From the IMG/VR virus record IMGVR_UViG_3300046791_000268, positions 1 to 52,599 of that record: a stretch of DNA of 52,599 bases; one strand, given 5' to 3'. Shown here piece by piece: positions 46,083 through 52,506 of this stretch; positions within the stretch are counted from its first letter, which is position 1; each line of letters opens with the position of its first letter. The DNA is from a virus. The position numbers and the translations under genes are program-made. The notes under the pieces were generated by a model. It made no database searches. It was not told the origin of the DNA and worked only from the letters and a program-made list of their open reading frames with translations.

Positions 46083-46334
46083 TCAGGGGAGCGGTTCGCC
46101 GCGGCGCATGCGATCGATGAAGTCCCGCAAGTCGGGGTCATGCATCATGCGGCTGATGGTGCGGCACAGCTGTTGGGTGGTCTGGCCGCAGCTGGCGGCA
46201 TGCAGTGCCGTGGCGGCGGTCAGCGCGATGCCTACGACGGTCGGGGGCTCGCCTCGCTCTGTGAGGCGGTCAACGGCGTCAGCGATGGCGCATGTGCAGC
46301 GCATTACGGCGGCGTCTTGTGCGGCGTTAGCCAT
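46083..46334 (-). CDS. Ala-rich helical protein, 83 aa
   Basis: Unknown. It is rich in Ala and has a Met-containing helical body with C-T-C near the N-terminus; the C-terminus is basic/acidic with D-P-D-L-R-D-F-I-D-R-M-R-R. ATG 46334 is chosen. It is the last of four leftward genes 47594-46083 and likely in the same operon. Confidence 0.6.
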   Translation of the reverse strand: MANAAQDAAVMRCTCAIADAVDRLTERGEPPTVVGIALTAATALHAASCGQTTQQLCRTISRMMHDPDLRDFIDRMRRGEPLP

Positions 46335-46346
46335 GGCATAGCCCAA

Positions 46347-46997
46347 TCAGCGTACCAGTGTGTGATTTGCCACACGTAAAAATGTGGCTTCATCGGTTTC
46401 AAGCAACAGCTTTTGCGCCAACATCGTGTCGGCGTCAGGCACGGCCAGCGTGGGGTGAATGCACAGGCGTTTGAGCACGCGCCCCGCATCGTCGAGCTGA
46501 TCCACATTGCCAGCGCGACCGCGCCGAATCCGGTAGCGGCGGCGCGTGCCATCGGCTGCGATCGTCGTGAGGTGAAACGCGTTGGTTTGCTGCAGCTCCG
46601 CAGCCTGGGCGGCTGTTAGCGATTCGGTCAGCAAGATTTCGGCGCGGGCCGCGGCTGCGGCGCGTTCGATGGCCAGCGCACGCTGATGCTGTTCTGTCGC
46701 CGCCAGCCGCTCTAGGCGGGCTGCGCGCTGGGCCTGAGTCAGCTCTAGCGTGCCGCCCCACGCTTGCCACGTGGCAAGCGGCAGGGCTGCAGCGCGGCGC
46801 AATTCCGCTTGGGTCCACGCGGGCCAGACCAGCACGTTAGAGCCGGTGATCATGGCTGTCGGTGTTATGTAAGCGGTAGACGTGACGCTAGATGCGCTCC
46901 ATGCGAGCACGGGCGTATTCCACGGCCTGGCGCTCCACGTTGTCGGCGTGGTGGCTGACGTCGTGGGCGTGGACGTGACAATCACAGGGAACGGCAC
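46347..46997 (-). CDS. Conserved phage protein with basic C-terminal domain, 216 aa
   Basis: The first part is Thr/Ser/Pro-rich with a probable extended tract (about 9-50). A helical coiled-coil-like region (about 85-140) follows. The end has R-R-R-Y-R-I-R-R-G-R-A-G-N-V-D-Q-L and R-L-C-I-H-P-T...D-T-M-L-A-Q-K-L-L-L-E, a pattern seen in a widespread small-phage-protein family of unknown function. It probably makes a folded C-terminal domain of beta-strands. Confidence 0.65.
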   Translation of the reverse strand: MPFPVIVTSTPTTSATTPTTWSARPWNTPVLAWSASSVTSTAYITPTAMITGSNVLVWPAWTQAELRRAAALPLATWQAWGGTLELTQAQRAARLERLAATEQHQRALAIERAAAAARAEILLTESLTAAQAAELQQTNAFHLTTIAADGTRRRYRIRRGRAGNVDQLDDAGRVLKRLCIHPTLAVPDADTMLAQKLLLETDEATFLRVANHTLVR

Positions 46998-46999
46998 GG

Positions 47000-47260
47000 T
47001 CAGCCGCCCTGCATGGGTGGCGCAAATATGATCCGTTCCGCGTCGGGATCAAACTCCCGCATTTGCTCTCCTTTCGTTCCGTCTTTCCCTGTGACGCGGA
47101 ACGCCAGATAGCCCTGACGGCGGAGCCCATCAAACTGGGCGCGTGCGGCTTCCACTTCGGTAGAAACATCTGCGTTCCACATCGTCTTGACGTCGCCCTC
47201 TATCCCTAATGTCTGCGCCTCTAAGAACGGCTTCAATCGCAGCACGATCGGCCCACTCAC
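47000..47260 (-). CDS. Conserved small phage protein, 86 aa
   Basis: It starts with GTG at 47260. The pattern F-D-G-L-R-R-Q-G-Y-L-A-F-R-V followed by G-E-Q-M-R-E-F-D-P-D-A-E-R-I-I-F-A-P-P is one of the recurrent small beta/alpha phage proteins of unknown role. It lies 2 bp from the gene on its left, so they share an operon. Confidence 0.65.
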   Translation of the reverse strand: MSGPIVLRLKPFLEAQTLGIEGDVKTMWNADVSTEVEAARAQFDGLRRQGYLAFRVTGKDGTKGEQMREFDPDAERIIFAPPMQGG

Positions 47261-47294
47261 GCGAGCCTGTAATCACCACGCATTTCATACGCAC

Positions 47295-47594
47295 CTAGTT
47301 AGTATCTGAGCTTACGTTCTCGCTGGTTTCTTGCTCATTCTTGCGCAGCCATTCCACGTAATCGGCTGCGCGGGGCAACGCCTTGTTGACCGCGGTGTGC
47401 ACGTCTAGTGGTGTTAGTTCTGAGTAAAGGCCTACGGTCACGAGCGCCAGCGCCAGCGCTGGGCCAATGGCGCCAGCGGGGCAACCGGCTTCTTCCAGGT
47501 GGCTTATCGTTGAGAGAATCACTGCGGCAGCGCGATCAATGGTGCTACCGCATCCCAGGCAGCCGCAGCCTGCTACAGGTATTTTGTGGCCCAT
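47295..47594 (-). CDS. Small Cys-rich helical protein, 99 aa
   Basis: A strong Shine-Dalgarno (AAGGAGGGG, about 8 nt upstream) precedes the ATG. The first 16 residues have C-G-C-L-G-C-G, possibly metal-binding; the rest is Ala-rich and helical, ending in an acidic tail. Leads the leftward operon 47594-46083. Confidence 0.6.
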   Translation of the reverse strand: MGHKIPVAGCGCLGCGSTIDRAAAVILSTISHLEEAGCPAGAIGPALALALVTVGLYSELTPLDVHTAVNKALPRAADYVEWLRKNEQETSENVSSDTN

Positions 47595-47698
47595 GCCAAT
47601 CCCCTCCTTGCGATCATGGTCGCGAGTACGCGCGTGGTATCAGCACTTTCGGCGGCCACGCAACCCGGCTACAGGTCACCGTGTGCTGACGGCGGCAA

Positions 47699-47715
47699 GC
47701 TAGCGCAGCGCTAGC
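47699..47715. promoter_or_regulatory. 17-bp palindrome in divergent regulatory region
   Basis: A perfect inverted repeat GCTAGCGC, A, GCGCTAGC between the leftward operon at 47594 and the rightward regulators at 47823. A similar GCTAGC-N5-GCTAGC lies at 50806-50822. Probably an operator for a repressor; the binding protein is unknown. Confidence 0.5.
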
Positions 47716-47822
47716 GCTACGGTTGCCGCGAAAAAGTGCAACAAAAAAGTTGAATACCGATCGCTCCTGGCGTCCTATGCGCAGAGGAGCAGCAAAAACA
47801 ACCCTCAAACGTCAGGAACGCT

Positions 47823-48164
47823 ATGGCCAAGCCAGCCCGAGTTTTGCAGCGCAGTGAAAAAGCTCACCCCTACGTTGTGCGCGCAACAGACGTCCAGCGC
47901 GCCCAGCGGCAGATGAACGCCGCATCTAAGCAGAGTCTGGTCACGCTGTTTTCGCTGGGCTCATACGATCGTAATCAGTTGTCGATTCGCCAGCTCGACA
48001 AGTTACGAGACTGGATCGATTCAAGCGGCGCGGCGGAAGTTGCGAAGGCTCTAGCCGTAAGTGAGATCACGCTTTTTCGTGTGTGCGCGGGGTTTGGGCA
48101 TCGTCTGCGCCCAGGTACCGCCATGAAGTTTCGAAAGTATTTCAACGTCAACGTGAACGATTGA
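47823..48164 (+). CDS. HTH regulatory protein candidate, 113 aa
   Basis: The C-terminal region (G-A-A-E-V-A-K-A-L-A-V-S-E-I-T-L-F-R-V-C-A-G, then R-L-R-P-G-T-A) has a helix-turn-helix pattern like phage and myxobacterial DNA-binding proteins, while the N-terminus is basic. It starts the rightward regulatory operon, with the 17-bp palindrome upstream, so it may be the lysogeny repressor or an activator. AGGAA precedes the ATG. Confidence 0.7.
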   Translation: MAKPARVLQRSEKAHPYVVRATDVQRAQRQMNAASKQSLVTLFSLGSYDRNQLSIRQLDKLRDWIDSSGAAEVAKALAVSEITLFRVCAGFGHRLRPGTAMKFRKYFNVNVND

Positions 48165-48176
48165 GGCATCCAGTCT

Positions 48177-49307
48177 ATGGGCTCAGCCTCGCGTAACAAG
48201 CCTTCGCAATCGCCTGCCGCACGTCGGGAGGCTTTCGTTAGGAGGCTTCCGCGCGGGCTAGACACGGATGAAGTAATGCGCCGCTGCAAGGCGGCAGGCG
48301 TCTCTTGCACACGATTGCAAGTCAATAAGATTCTGTACGACAAAGATTTGGCGCACGCGGTGGAAGCCGTCTCAGCGGTCCCCGCGGCGGCGCCGAAAAA
48401 GCCAGCGGAGCGCAAGGAGCTGTTGGCCTTTGCGCGCACGCTGTTGCCGCGGTTCCTTGAGATGTCAGCGTTGGATGCAATCAAGCGCGCGGAAGCCGCG
48501 GGCCTGTACGGCTGGACAAAGCGCGACGTGCACAGGTTTCGTTACATCCTGAAACAAGAAGCGGCGAACGCTGGTCAGCCGGTCGCCGAAAACGCGGAGC
48601 CCACAACCATAACCATAACCACAGACGCGAGGGGACAAGACATGCCAGACGGATCCGAGTCACAGAGCGCCAGCGCGGCGCCAGGCGATAGGAACGAGGA
48701 GGAGGATAGGCGGTCAGGGCCGGGCAAGCCAGTGAGCGGCAAGCGCCTCTACATCGAAGCAATCCCCCTGTCAGTCAACGCGAAAGACGCGGTCAAAATG
48801 GTAGAGGCGGCGGGTTTTGGCGAAACGACGCTCAGCACGATTTACACAACTCGCAGCAACAAGCGGCTCAGGGAGGAGCGCGGTCAGGTCAAGCGCAAGC
48901 CCGCGCCTGTGCCCACGTCCAAGGCCAGTCAGGACAAGCTGGGCCACGGCGCGAAACGCGCATTCGTTGAAACGCTGCCAGACACAACGCCAGTTCAAGA
49001 GGTTATCCAGGCGGCGGCCGCGGCGGGGATTGAGGTATCAGAGGCGTACATAAAACAGATGAGGCGCAACGCTCGCAGACTCGCAGAGCTAGGCGCTGTT
49101 TCTGTGGTGCCCAGCCCGTCAGCGTCCAAGGCGCTGGCTCGCAGGCCGCAGCCATTGGCGGCGCAAACCAACGGCGCCTCGGACAAGCTTGCGCTTCTCA
49201 AGTCGCTTATTCTGGACGTCGGACTTGATCAAGCGCGTCATGCGTTCGATGAGTTTGAAGCATTGTCCGGCCACATACGGCCACCGCAGGAGCGTAAGCC
49301 ATGGTAG
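48177..49307 (+). CDS. Four-repeat regulatory protein, 376 aa
   Basis: It contains four related units of ~40 aa (about 18-55, 84-126, 190-230, 261-300) with the form F-V-x-x-L-P...V-x-x-A-A-A-A-G-I...Y-I-x-x-M-R-R. Similar units are found in hypothetical proteins of myxobacteria, supporting that host range (inference from memory). Each unit probably forms a small helical DNA-binding domain, so the whole could bind several half-sites. Acidic and Pro-rich linkers join them. It follows the HTH gene by 12 bp and overlaps the next gene by about 7 bp. Confidence 0.65.
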   Translation: MGSASRNKPSQSPAARREAFVRRLPRGLDTDEVMRRCKAAGVSCTRLQVNKILYDKDLAHAVEAVSAVPAAAPKKPAERKELLAFARTLLPRFLEMSALDAIKRAEAAGLYGWTKRDVHRFRYILKQEAANAGQPVAENAEPTTITITTDARGQDMPDGSESQSASAAPGDRNEEEDRRSGPGKPVSGKRLYIEAIPLSVNAKDAVKMVEAAGFGETTLSTIYTTRSNKRLREERGQVKRKPAPVPTSKASQDKLGHGAKRAFVETLPDTTPVQEVIQAAAAAGIEVSEAYIKQMRRNARRLAELGAVSVVPSPSASKALARRPQPLAAQTNGASDKLALLKSLILDVGLDQARHAFDEFEALSGHIRPPQERKPW

Positions 49308-49585
49308 CGGGCCAAGCACAAAACGCAGACACAGAGACTGCGTCTGTAGGCGACGTGATCCAGCTCGATCCGGTGCACTCGTGCTGGGGGCCACAGCTGT
49401 GCATCGTGGACAACGTCAATCCCAAAAGCGTGCGCTGCATTTTTTTCACAGACCACGTCAAAGACGAACCGCCAGGGGAAGCCTACTTGCGCGTGCCGCA
49501 CGGTCAGTACGTTCGGATCGGTCGCGCGGCATGGTTGCCCGGACACCTCGCAGAGGAAATGCAGGAGCAATCCGGTAGACGCTGA
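49301..49585 (+). CDS. Conserved phage protein, 94 aa
   Basis: It overlaps the repeat protein gene. The pattern G-D-V-I-Q-L-D-P...W-G-P-Q-L-C-I-V-D...G-E-A-Y-L-R-V-P-H-G-Q-Y resembles a small phage protein family (beta-rich, SH3-like) of unknown role. It ends just before the terminator that closes this regulatory operon. Confidence 0.6.
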   Translation: MVAGQAQNADTETASVGDVIQLDPVHSCWGPQLCIVDNVNPKSVRCIFFTDHVKDEPPGEAYLRVPHGQYVRIGRAAWLPGHLAEEMQEQSGRR

Positions 49586-49611
49586 GCCTGTGCGCCGGTA
49601 GAGTTTCCGCT

Positions 49612-49650
49612 TGCCCCCTGGTCGCGCTTCACGGCGCGGTCAGGGGGCTT
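49612..49650 (+). terminator. Imperfect intrinsic terminator
   Basis: A GC-rich inverted repeat GCCCCCTG-N2-CGCG (49613-49626) and CGCG-N2-CAGGGGGC (49635-49648), with a short T-rich tail, follows the rightward regulatory operon. The convergent leftward mini-gene ends inside its loop. Confidence 0.6.
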
Positions 49651-49751
49651 TCAGTTTGTAACGCGTCGGGGTCTGTTGTGAGCCATGCGGCGGCGAACAT
49701 CAGAACGAGCCACAGCGCCGCCAGCAGCCACGCTTTGCCCTGGTCACCCAT
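49629..49751 (-). CDS. Small single-TM protein, 40 aa
   Basis: It overlaps the upstream gene by 8 bp. A single hydrophobic helix (about 7-24; W-L-L-A-A-L-W-L-V-L-M-F-A-A-A-W) follows a short charged N-terminus, and an acidic/Pro tail ends the protein. It resembles small phage holins or membrane regulators. The stop lies within the terminator hairpin. Function is inferred from size and topology only. Confidence 0.55.
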   Translation of the reverse strand: MGDQGKAWLLAALWLVLMFAAAWLTTDPDALQTESPLTAP

Positions 49752-50262
49752 GGGAGCGTACTGGCGCAGGGGCAAGCTCTCTGCGGCGCCTGGGTGGCGG
49801 CTGGCGCGGCACGCGTCGCAAGTATTGGGTCAGGAGGAGCAGCGCGAAAAAATACATGCGCAGCGACTCTATGCGCGTCCAGCGCTCCCCAGTTTCGTAG
49901 ACGACGATCGCGGACGTCAGCGCTCCCCAAACGATGAAGGCCTTGAGCATGGCGGCAGCTTCTCCCGCTGGACCCCAATCACGTCGGGCGGTGGGCACGT
50001 GCATGGCGGCCACCAGAAACGCAGTGAGGCCGATGCCCATCAGCCAATGGCCTTGCGCGGCGTTGAGGGCCAGGCCTGTGGACGCGACCGCGGCATCGTG
50101 GGCATAGTAGATGGCAATGCGCCGCACGCCTTGCGCTTCCATCCACCACACCGCGGCGTTTACGGCGTTTTGGATCGCGGTGTCGAGCGGGCCGAACGCG
50201 GTGCGCAGCGCCCAGCCAACCAGGCGGGGGATCAGCGTGAAGCCAGCCCAAAACATTTTCAC
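49744..50262 (-). CDS. Multi-spanning membrane protein, 172 aa
   Basis: GTG 50262 overlaps the upstream stop as GTGA. Hydrophobic stretches around 1-18, 73-90, 106-122 and 134-148 and a very basic Arg/Pro tail suggest three or four membrane spans. A role in lysis (holin-like) or in superinfection exclusion is possible, but no motif supports either. It is in an operon with the zinc-ribbon and mini-TM genes. Confidence 0.6.
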   Translation of the reverse strand: MKMFWAGFTLIPRLVGWALRTAFGPLDTAIQNAVNAAVWWMEAQGVRRIAIYYAHDAAVASTGLALNAAQGHWLMGIGLTAFLVAAMHVPTARRDWGPAGEAAAMLKAFIVWGALTSAIVVYETGERWTRIESLRMYFFALLLLTQYLRRVPRQPPPRRRRELAPAPVRSHG

Positions 50263-50540
50263 GAGGGCTTGTCTCCCGAGCGCAGCAAGATCTGAAAGAA
50301 CACCCCCAGCACGCGCTGGCGCAACGCTTCCGGCGCTTGCTCGCATTCCAGCGCGGTGGCCTTGCGCAGCGTGACCCGCGCGCCATCCGCGGACACGCGA
50401 TCGAAGATCAGCACCTCTGCGCAGAACACGCAAACGGCCCAGTCTCCCGCGATAGGGAGCCGCGTGCCTCCCGATAGCGCGCTGGGAAGGGGTGTGTTGC
50501 ACTCGGGGCACTGCGCGTCTTTCAGGGGCACGTGACTCAC
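50259..50540 (-). CDS. Zinc-ribbon phage protein, 93 aa
   Basis: The first 40 residues carry C11-x-x-C14 and C37-x-x-C40, a four-Cys zinc ribbon, with V-C-V-F-C-A-E-V-L-I-F-D after it; this form is frequent in small phage proteins. It overlaps the next gene by GTGA. Function unknown. Confidence 0.7.
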   Translation of the reverse strand: MSHVPLKDAQCPECNTPLPSALSGGTRLPIAGDWAVCVFCAEVLIFDRVSADGARVTLRKATALECEQAPEALRQRVLGVFFQILLRSGDKPS

Positions 50541-50543
50541 GGG

Positions 50544-50789
50544 CTAGCCCCACACTTCCCAGACGTGCGGATCGGGGTCGACTCCGCGCGGCTGCATCAG
50601 CACAAGCTGCCGGAACGTGCGCTGGACCCATGCGCGTGCCGCCTCGCAGCTGGCGAAAGTCGCGTAGCGCGGATCGTTCGTGATGCTGCCATCGCTCCAC
50701 ACGTAGCCGCATCGCACCACAGCGCAGTCGGGGTGGTCGGTCGGGCGATCGTAGATCGTCACCAGCATCAGCGGCGGGTCAGCGTTCAT
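50544..50789 (-). CDS. Conserved small phage protein, 81 aa
   Basis: ATG 50789 is preceded by GGGAGGGG with 8-nt spacing. The protein has L-V-T-I-Y-D-R-P-x-D-H-P and A-V-V-R-C-G-Y-V-W and D-P-H-V-W-E-V-W, matching a small beta-rich phage family without assigned function. It leads the leftward operon 50789-49629. Confidence 0.65.
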   Translation of the reverse strand: MNADPPLMLVTIYDRPTDHPDCAVVRCGYVWSDGSITNDPRYATFASCEAARAWVQRTFRQLVLMQPRGVDPDPHVWEVWG

Positions 50790-50805
50790 GTCAAAAGCCC
50801 CTCCC

Positions 50806-50822
50806 GCTAGCATCGCGCTAGC
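50806..50822. promoter_or_regulatory. Palindrome GCTAGC-N5-GCTAGC
   Basis: An inverted repeat upstream of the leftward gene at 50789, 17 bp like the one at 47699-47715. It overlaps the region where the promoter of this operon should be, so it may be an operator. Confidence 0.4.
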
Positions 50823-50897
50823 CGGGCTTTGTCTCGCGTGTTTTCGGCGCGCGGACAAGCGGCCGCGATAGGCTAGGGGGCCCCGCCCCCAAGGGGG

Positions 50898-50922
50898 TAT
50901 TTACTGCACAGACGGACGCAGT
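50898..50922 (+). repeat. Integrase arm-type repeat (P arm)
   Basis: ATTTACTGCA followed by CAGACGGACGCAGT. The same repeat occurs at 51140-51163 with two differences. The two copies flank the tRNA-derived core, consistent with integrase arm-binding sites of attP. Each has inverted ACTGC...GCAGT ends. Confidence 0.65.
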
Positions 50923-50969
50923 GAAAACGAGGTGAAACAAAAATGGCTTGTTTTATAGCTAAAAACGAA

Positions 50970-51026
50970 CGACTCCGCATGCTTTGGGAGCATGAGGTCG
51001 CAGGTTCGAATCCTGTCGCCCCGACC
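50970..51026 (+). other. attP core: 3' part of tRNA-Pro(UGG)
   Basis: Anticodon stem CATGC/GCATG with loop TTTGGGA (50978-50994; anticodon TGG), variable region AGGTC, T arm GCAGG-TTCGAAT-CCTGT (51000-51016) and acceptor strand CGCCCCG with discriminator A (51017-51024) match a bacterial tRNA-Pro. The upstream 5' half of the tRNA is absent. This fits the identity segment by which the phage integrates into, and restores, the host tRNA gene. Confidence 0.8.
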
Positions 51027-51031
51027 CGCTG

Positions 51032-51067
51032 AAACCCCGCAAAACGCTCTGTTTTGCGGGGTTTTTT
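51032..51067 (+). terminator. Intrinsic terminator after tRNA fragment
   Basis: A perfect 14-bp stem AAACCCCGCAAAAC (51032-51045) and GTTTTGCGGGGTTT (51051-51064) with loop GCTCT and a T run. It follows the tRNA 3' end directly, as a tRNA terminator would, so it may be part of the host-identity region carried by attP. Confidence 0.8.
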
Positions 51068-51103
51068 GCGTCTGGGCCCCGCTGGCCGTTCCGCCGATGG
51101 GGG

Positions 51104-52459
51104 TCAACTGGCACCCTTTGAGCCCTTTTTGCCCATCGCATTTACTGCACTGACGTACGCAGTTTGGGCCGGACGGGCTTCTGCTGTCTGTGCTGCAGTT
51201 GAAATGGCCCCCGTTCGAGCCTGCAAACGCTGCTTTTGCAGCTGTCTGCGGGATGGTTTGCGCGCGCGCGGCAGGGCCACGGGGGGCAGGGCCATGGGGG
51301 GCAACTTGGCGACCGCGGCGTGTAGCCTGGCCATGTCCGTGTGGCCATAGACCAAGCGGACCATGGCAATGTCTTGGTGGCCCAAAAGCTCCGCGCAATC
51401 TTCGAAGCTGACCCCGGCATTTTTCATCAAACTGCAAAACGTCCGGCGCAGGTCATTGAACGTCAGCGACTTCGGCAGCTCCACGTCCAGATCCTGGCGT
51501 GCGTCGCCTTTCTTGGCGCGCGCCAAGAGACTCGCGCGGGCCCGTTTCCAGTTTGCGCGCAGGTCACGGTTACCCGATCCCCATTCGGTGAACAGCGGCG
51601 TTCCCACGCGCGCATTGCGCATGCGGCGCGTGAACAGCGCTAGCATGACGTCATTGAGCGGCAGTGGCCGCGCGGAGCCATCGGTTTTCAGCTCACGCAC
51701 GACAACGCCACCGCGGACAAGCTCCTCTAACTTCAGCACGCGCTTAACTAGGTCGACATGTTCCCGACAGATGACCAGCAGCTCACGGCGGCGCAGCCCT
51801 AGGTTGACGAGTGTCAAAATATCGTCGCGCCGATCGATCCGATGGCGATCGGGGTTCGAGCTGGTCTCTGCGATCAGCGCTCCGATCCACTCGGGCTTAC
51901 GCAACCATCTGGCCCCGGGCTTGTAGTAACCGCGCTTGCCCTTGGCTCGTTTGAAGCCCTCCACCGTCAACGATTTGGGGTCGCCAGAATAGCCGCCTAC
52001 GGCCTTGGCCAGCTTTGCCGCCTGCCGCAGCACGCGAAGTTCTTTCTGGATCGTGTGGCGTGACGCGTTTTCGGCCAGGCGCGTGTCTGTGTACGCCACC
52101 AGCGTGGGAGCGGGCGGCGTGACATCGATCAGCCGCGTGTCAGGGAGCAACAAGCGCACGAGATGGCGCCCGCGATCCACGTGAAACTGGACGGTTTTGG
52201 GCGCGGCGTTGACGCGTGCGTCATGTTGACCGAGTAGGCCTAGCGCCTCCGCTAGCGTAAGTTCCTGGGCGGTTTGGGTTTGATCGGGCGCAGGTACGGA
52301 CTTGTCGCGTTCGATTTCTCTGGCGGCGTCAAGCGCGGCTTTTCGGTCGGTTTGGTGGGTAGAGGCGGTGTACTTCTTTCCGGCGTAGTCGTAGCCCCAG
52401 AAGTGCCAGACGGCTCCGCGTTGCATGAGTCGCTTTTCGATGGGCGTGCGTTTGAACAA
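51104..52459 (-). CDS. int: Tyrosine-recombinase integrase, 451 aa
   Basis: It has the phage-integrase layout: N-terminal arm-binding part, core-binding SAM-like domain (about 65-155) and catalytic domain. Catalytic candidates are R223 in N-L-G-L-R-R-R-E-L, K258 in L-K-T-D-G-S-A-R, R338 in F-N-D-L-R-R-T, H361 in L-L-G-H and Tyr371 in V-Y-G-H-T. The usual His of the H-x-x-R box is Asn335 here. TTG 52459 is chosen from AGGAGA 6 nt upstream. An arm-type repeat lies in its 3' coding end. A C-terminal Ala/Arg/Pro extension of about 70 aa follows. Confidence 0.9.
   Translation of the reverse strand: MFKRTPIEKRLMQRGAVWHFWGYDYAGKKYTASTHQTDRKAALDAAREIERDKSVPAPDQTQTAQELTLAEALGLLGQHDARVNAAPKTVQFHVDRGRHLVRLLLPDTRLIDVTPPAPTLVAYTDTRLAENASRHTIQKELRVLRQAAKLAKAVGGYSGDPKSLTVEGFKRAKGKRGYYKPGARWLRKPEWIGALIAETSSNPDRHRIDRRDDILTLVNLGLRRRELLVICREHVDLVKRVLKLEELVRGGVVVRELKTDGSARPLPLNDVMLALFTRRMRNARVGTPLFTEWGSGNRDLRANWKRARASLLARAKKGDARQDLDVELPKSLTFNDLRRTFCSLMKNAGVSFEDCAELLGHQDIAMVRLVYGHTDMARLHAAVAKLPPMALPPVALPRARKPSRRQLQKQRLQARTGAISTAAQTAEARPAQTAYVSAVNAMGKKGSKGAS
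51140..51163 (+). repeat. Integrase arm-type repeat (P' arm)
   Basis: ATTTACTGCA followed by CTGACGTACGCAGT, near-identical to the repeat at 50898-50922 and in the same orientation. It lies within the integrase 3' end, so the gene carries the second arm site of its own attP. Confidence 0.65.
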
Positions 52460-52492
52460 ATGCAGTCTCCTGAGCGCAGGTGTTGCTCAAGC

Positions 52493-52506
52493 TTGACATT
52501 TGTCAA
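52493..52506. promoter_or_regulatory. Palindrome TTGACA-N2-TGTCAA upstream of integrase
   Basis: The same perfect arms as at the portal start (19695-19708). It lies 34-47 nt before the integrase start codon, where a repressor could close the int promoter. The recurrence of exact arms at two distant control points suggests a shared regulator. Confidence 0.5.

Noticed and set aside
49678-50295. Rightward frame of about 205 codons
   Set aside because: It is antisense to membrane and zinc-ribbon genes that have coherent starts and overlaps; its product is His/Gly/Arg-rich without domain features.
51140-51163. Arm repeat as a simple coding repeat of the integrase
   Set aside because: The near-identical copy at 50898-50922 is non-coding and on the other side of the tRNA core, so arm-site function explains both better.
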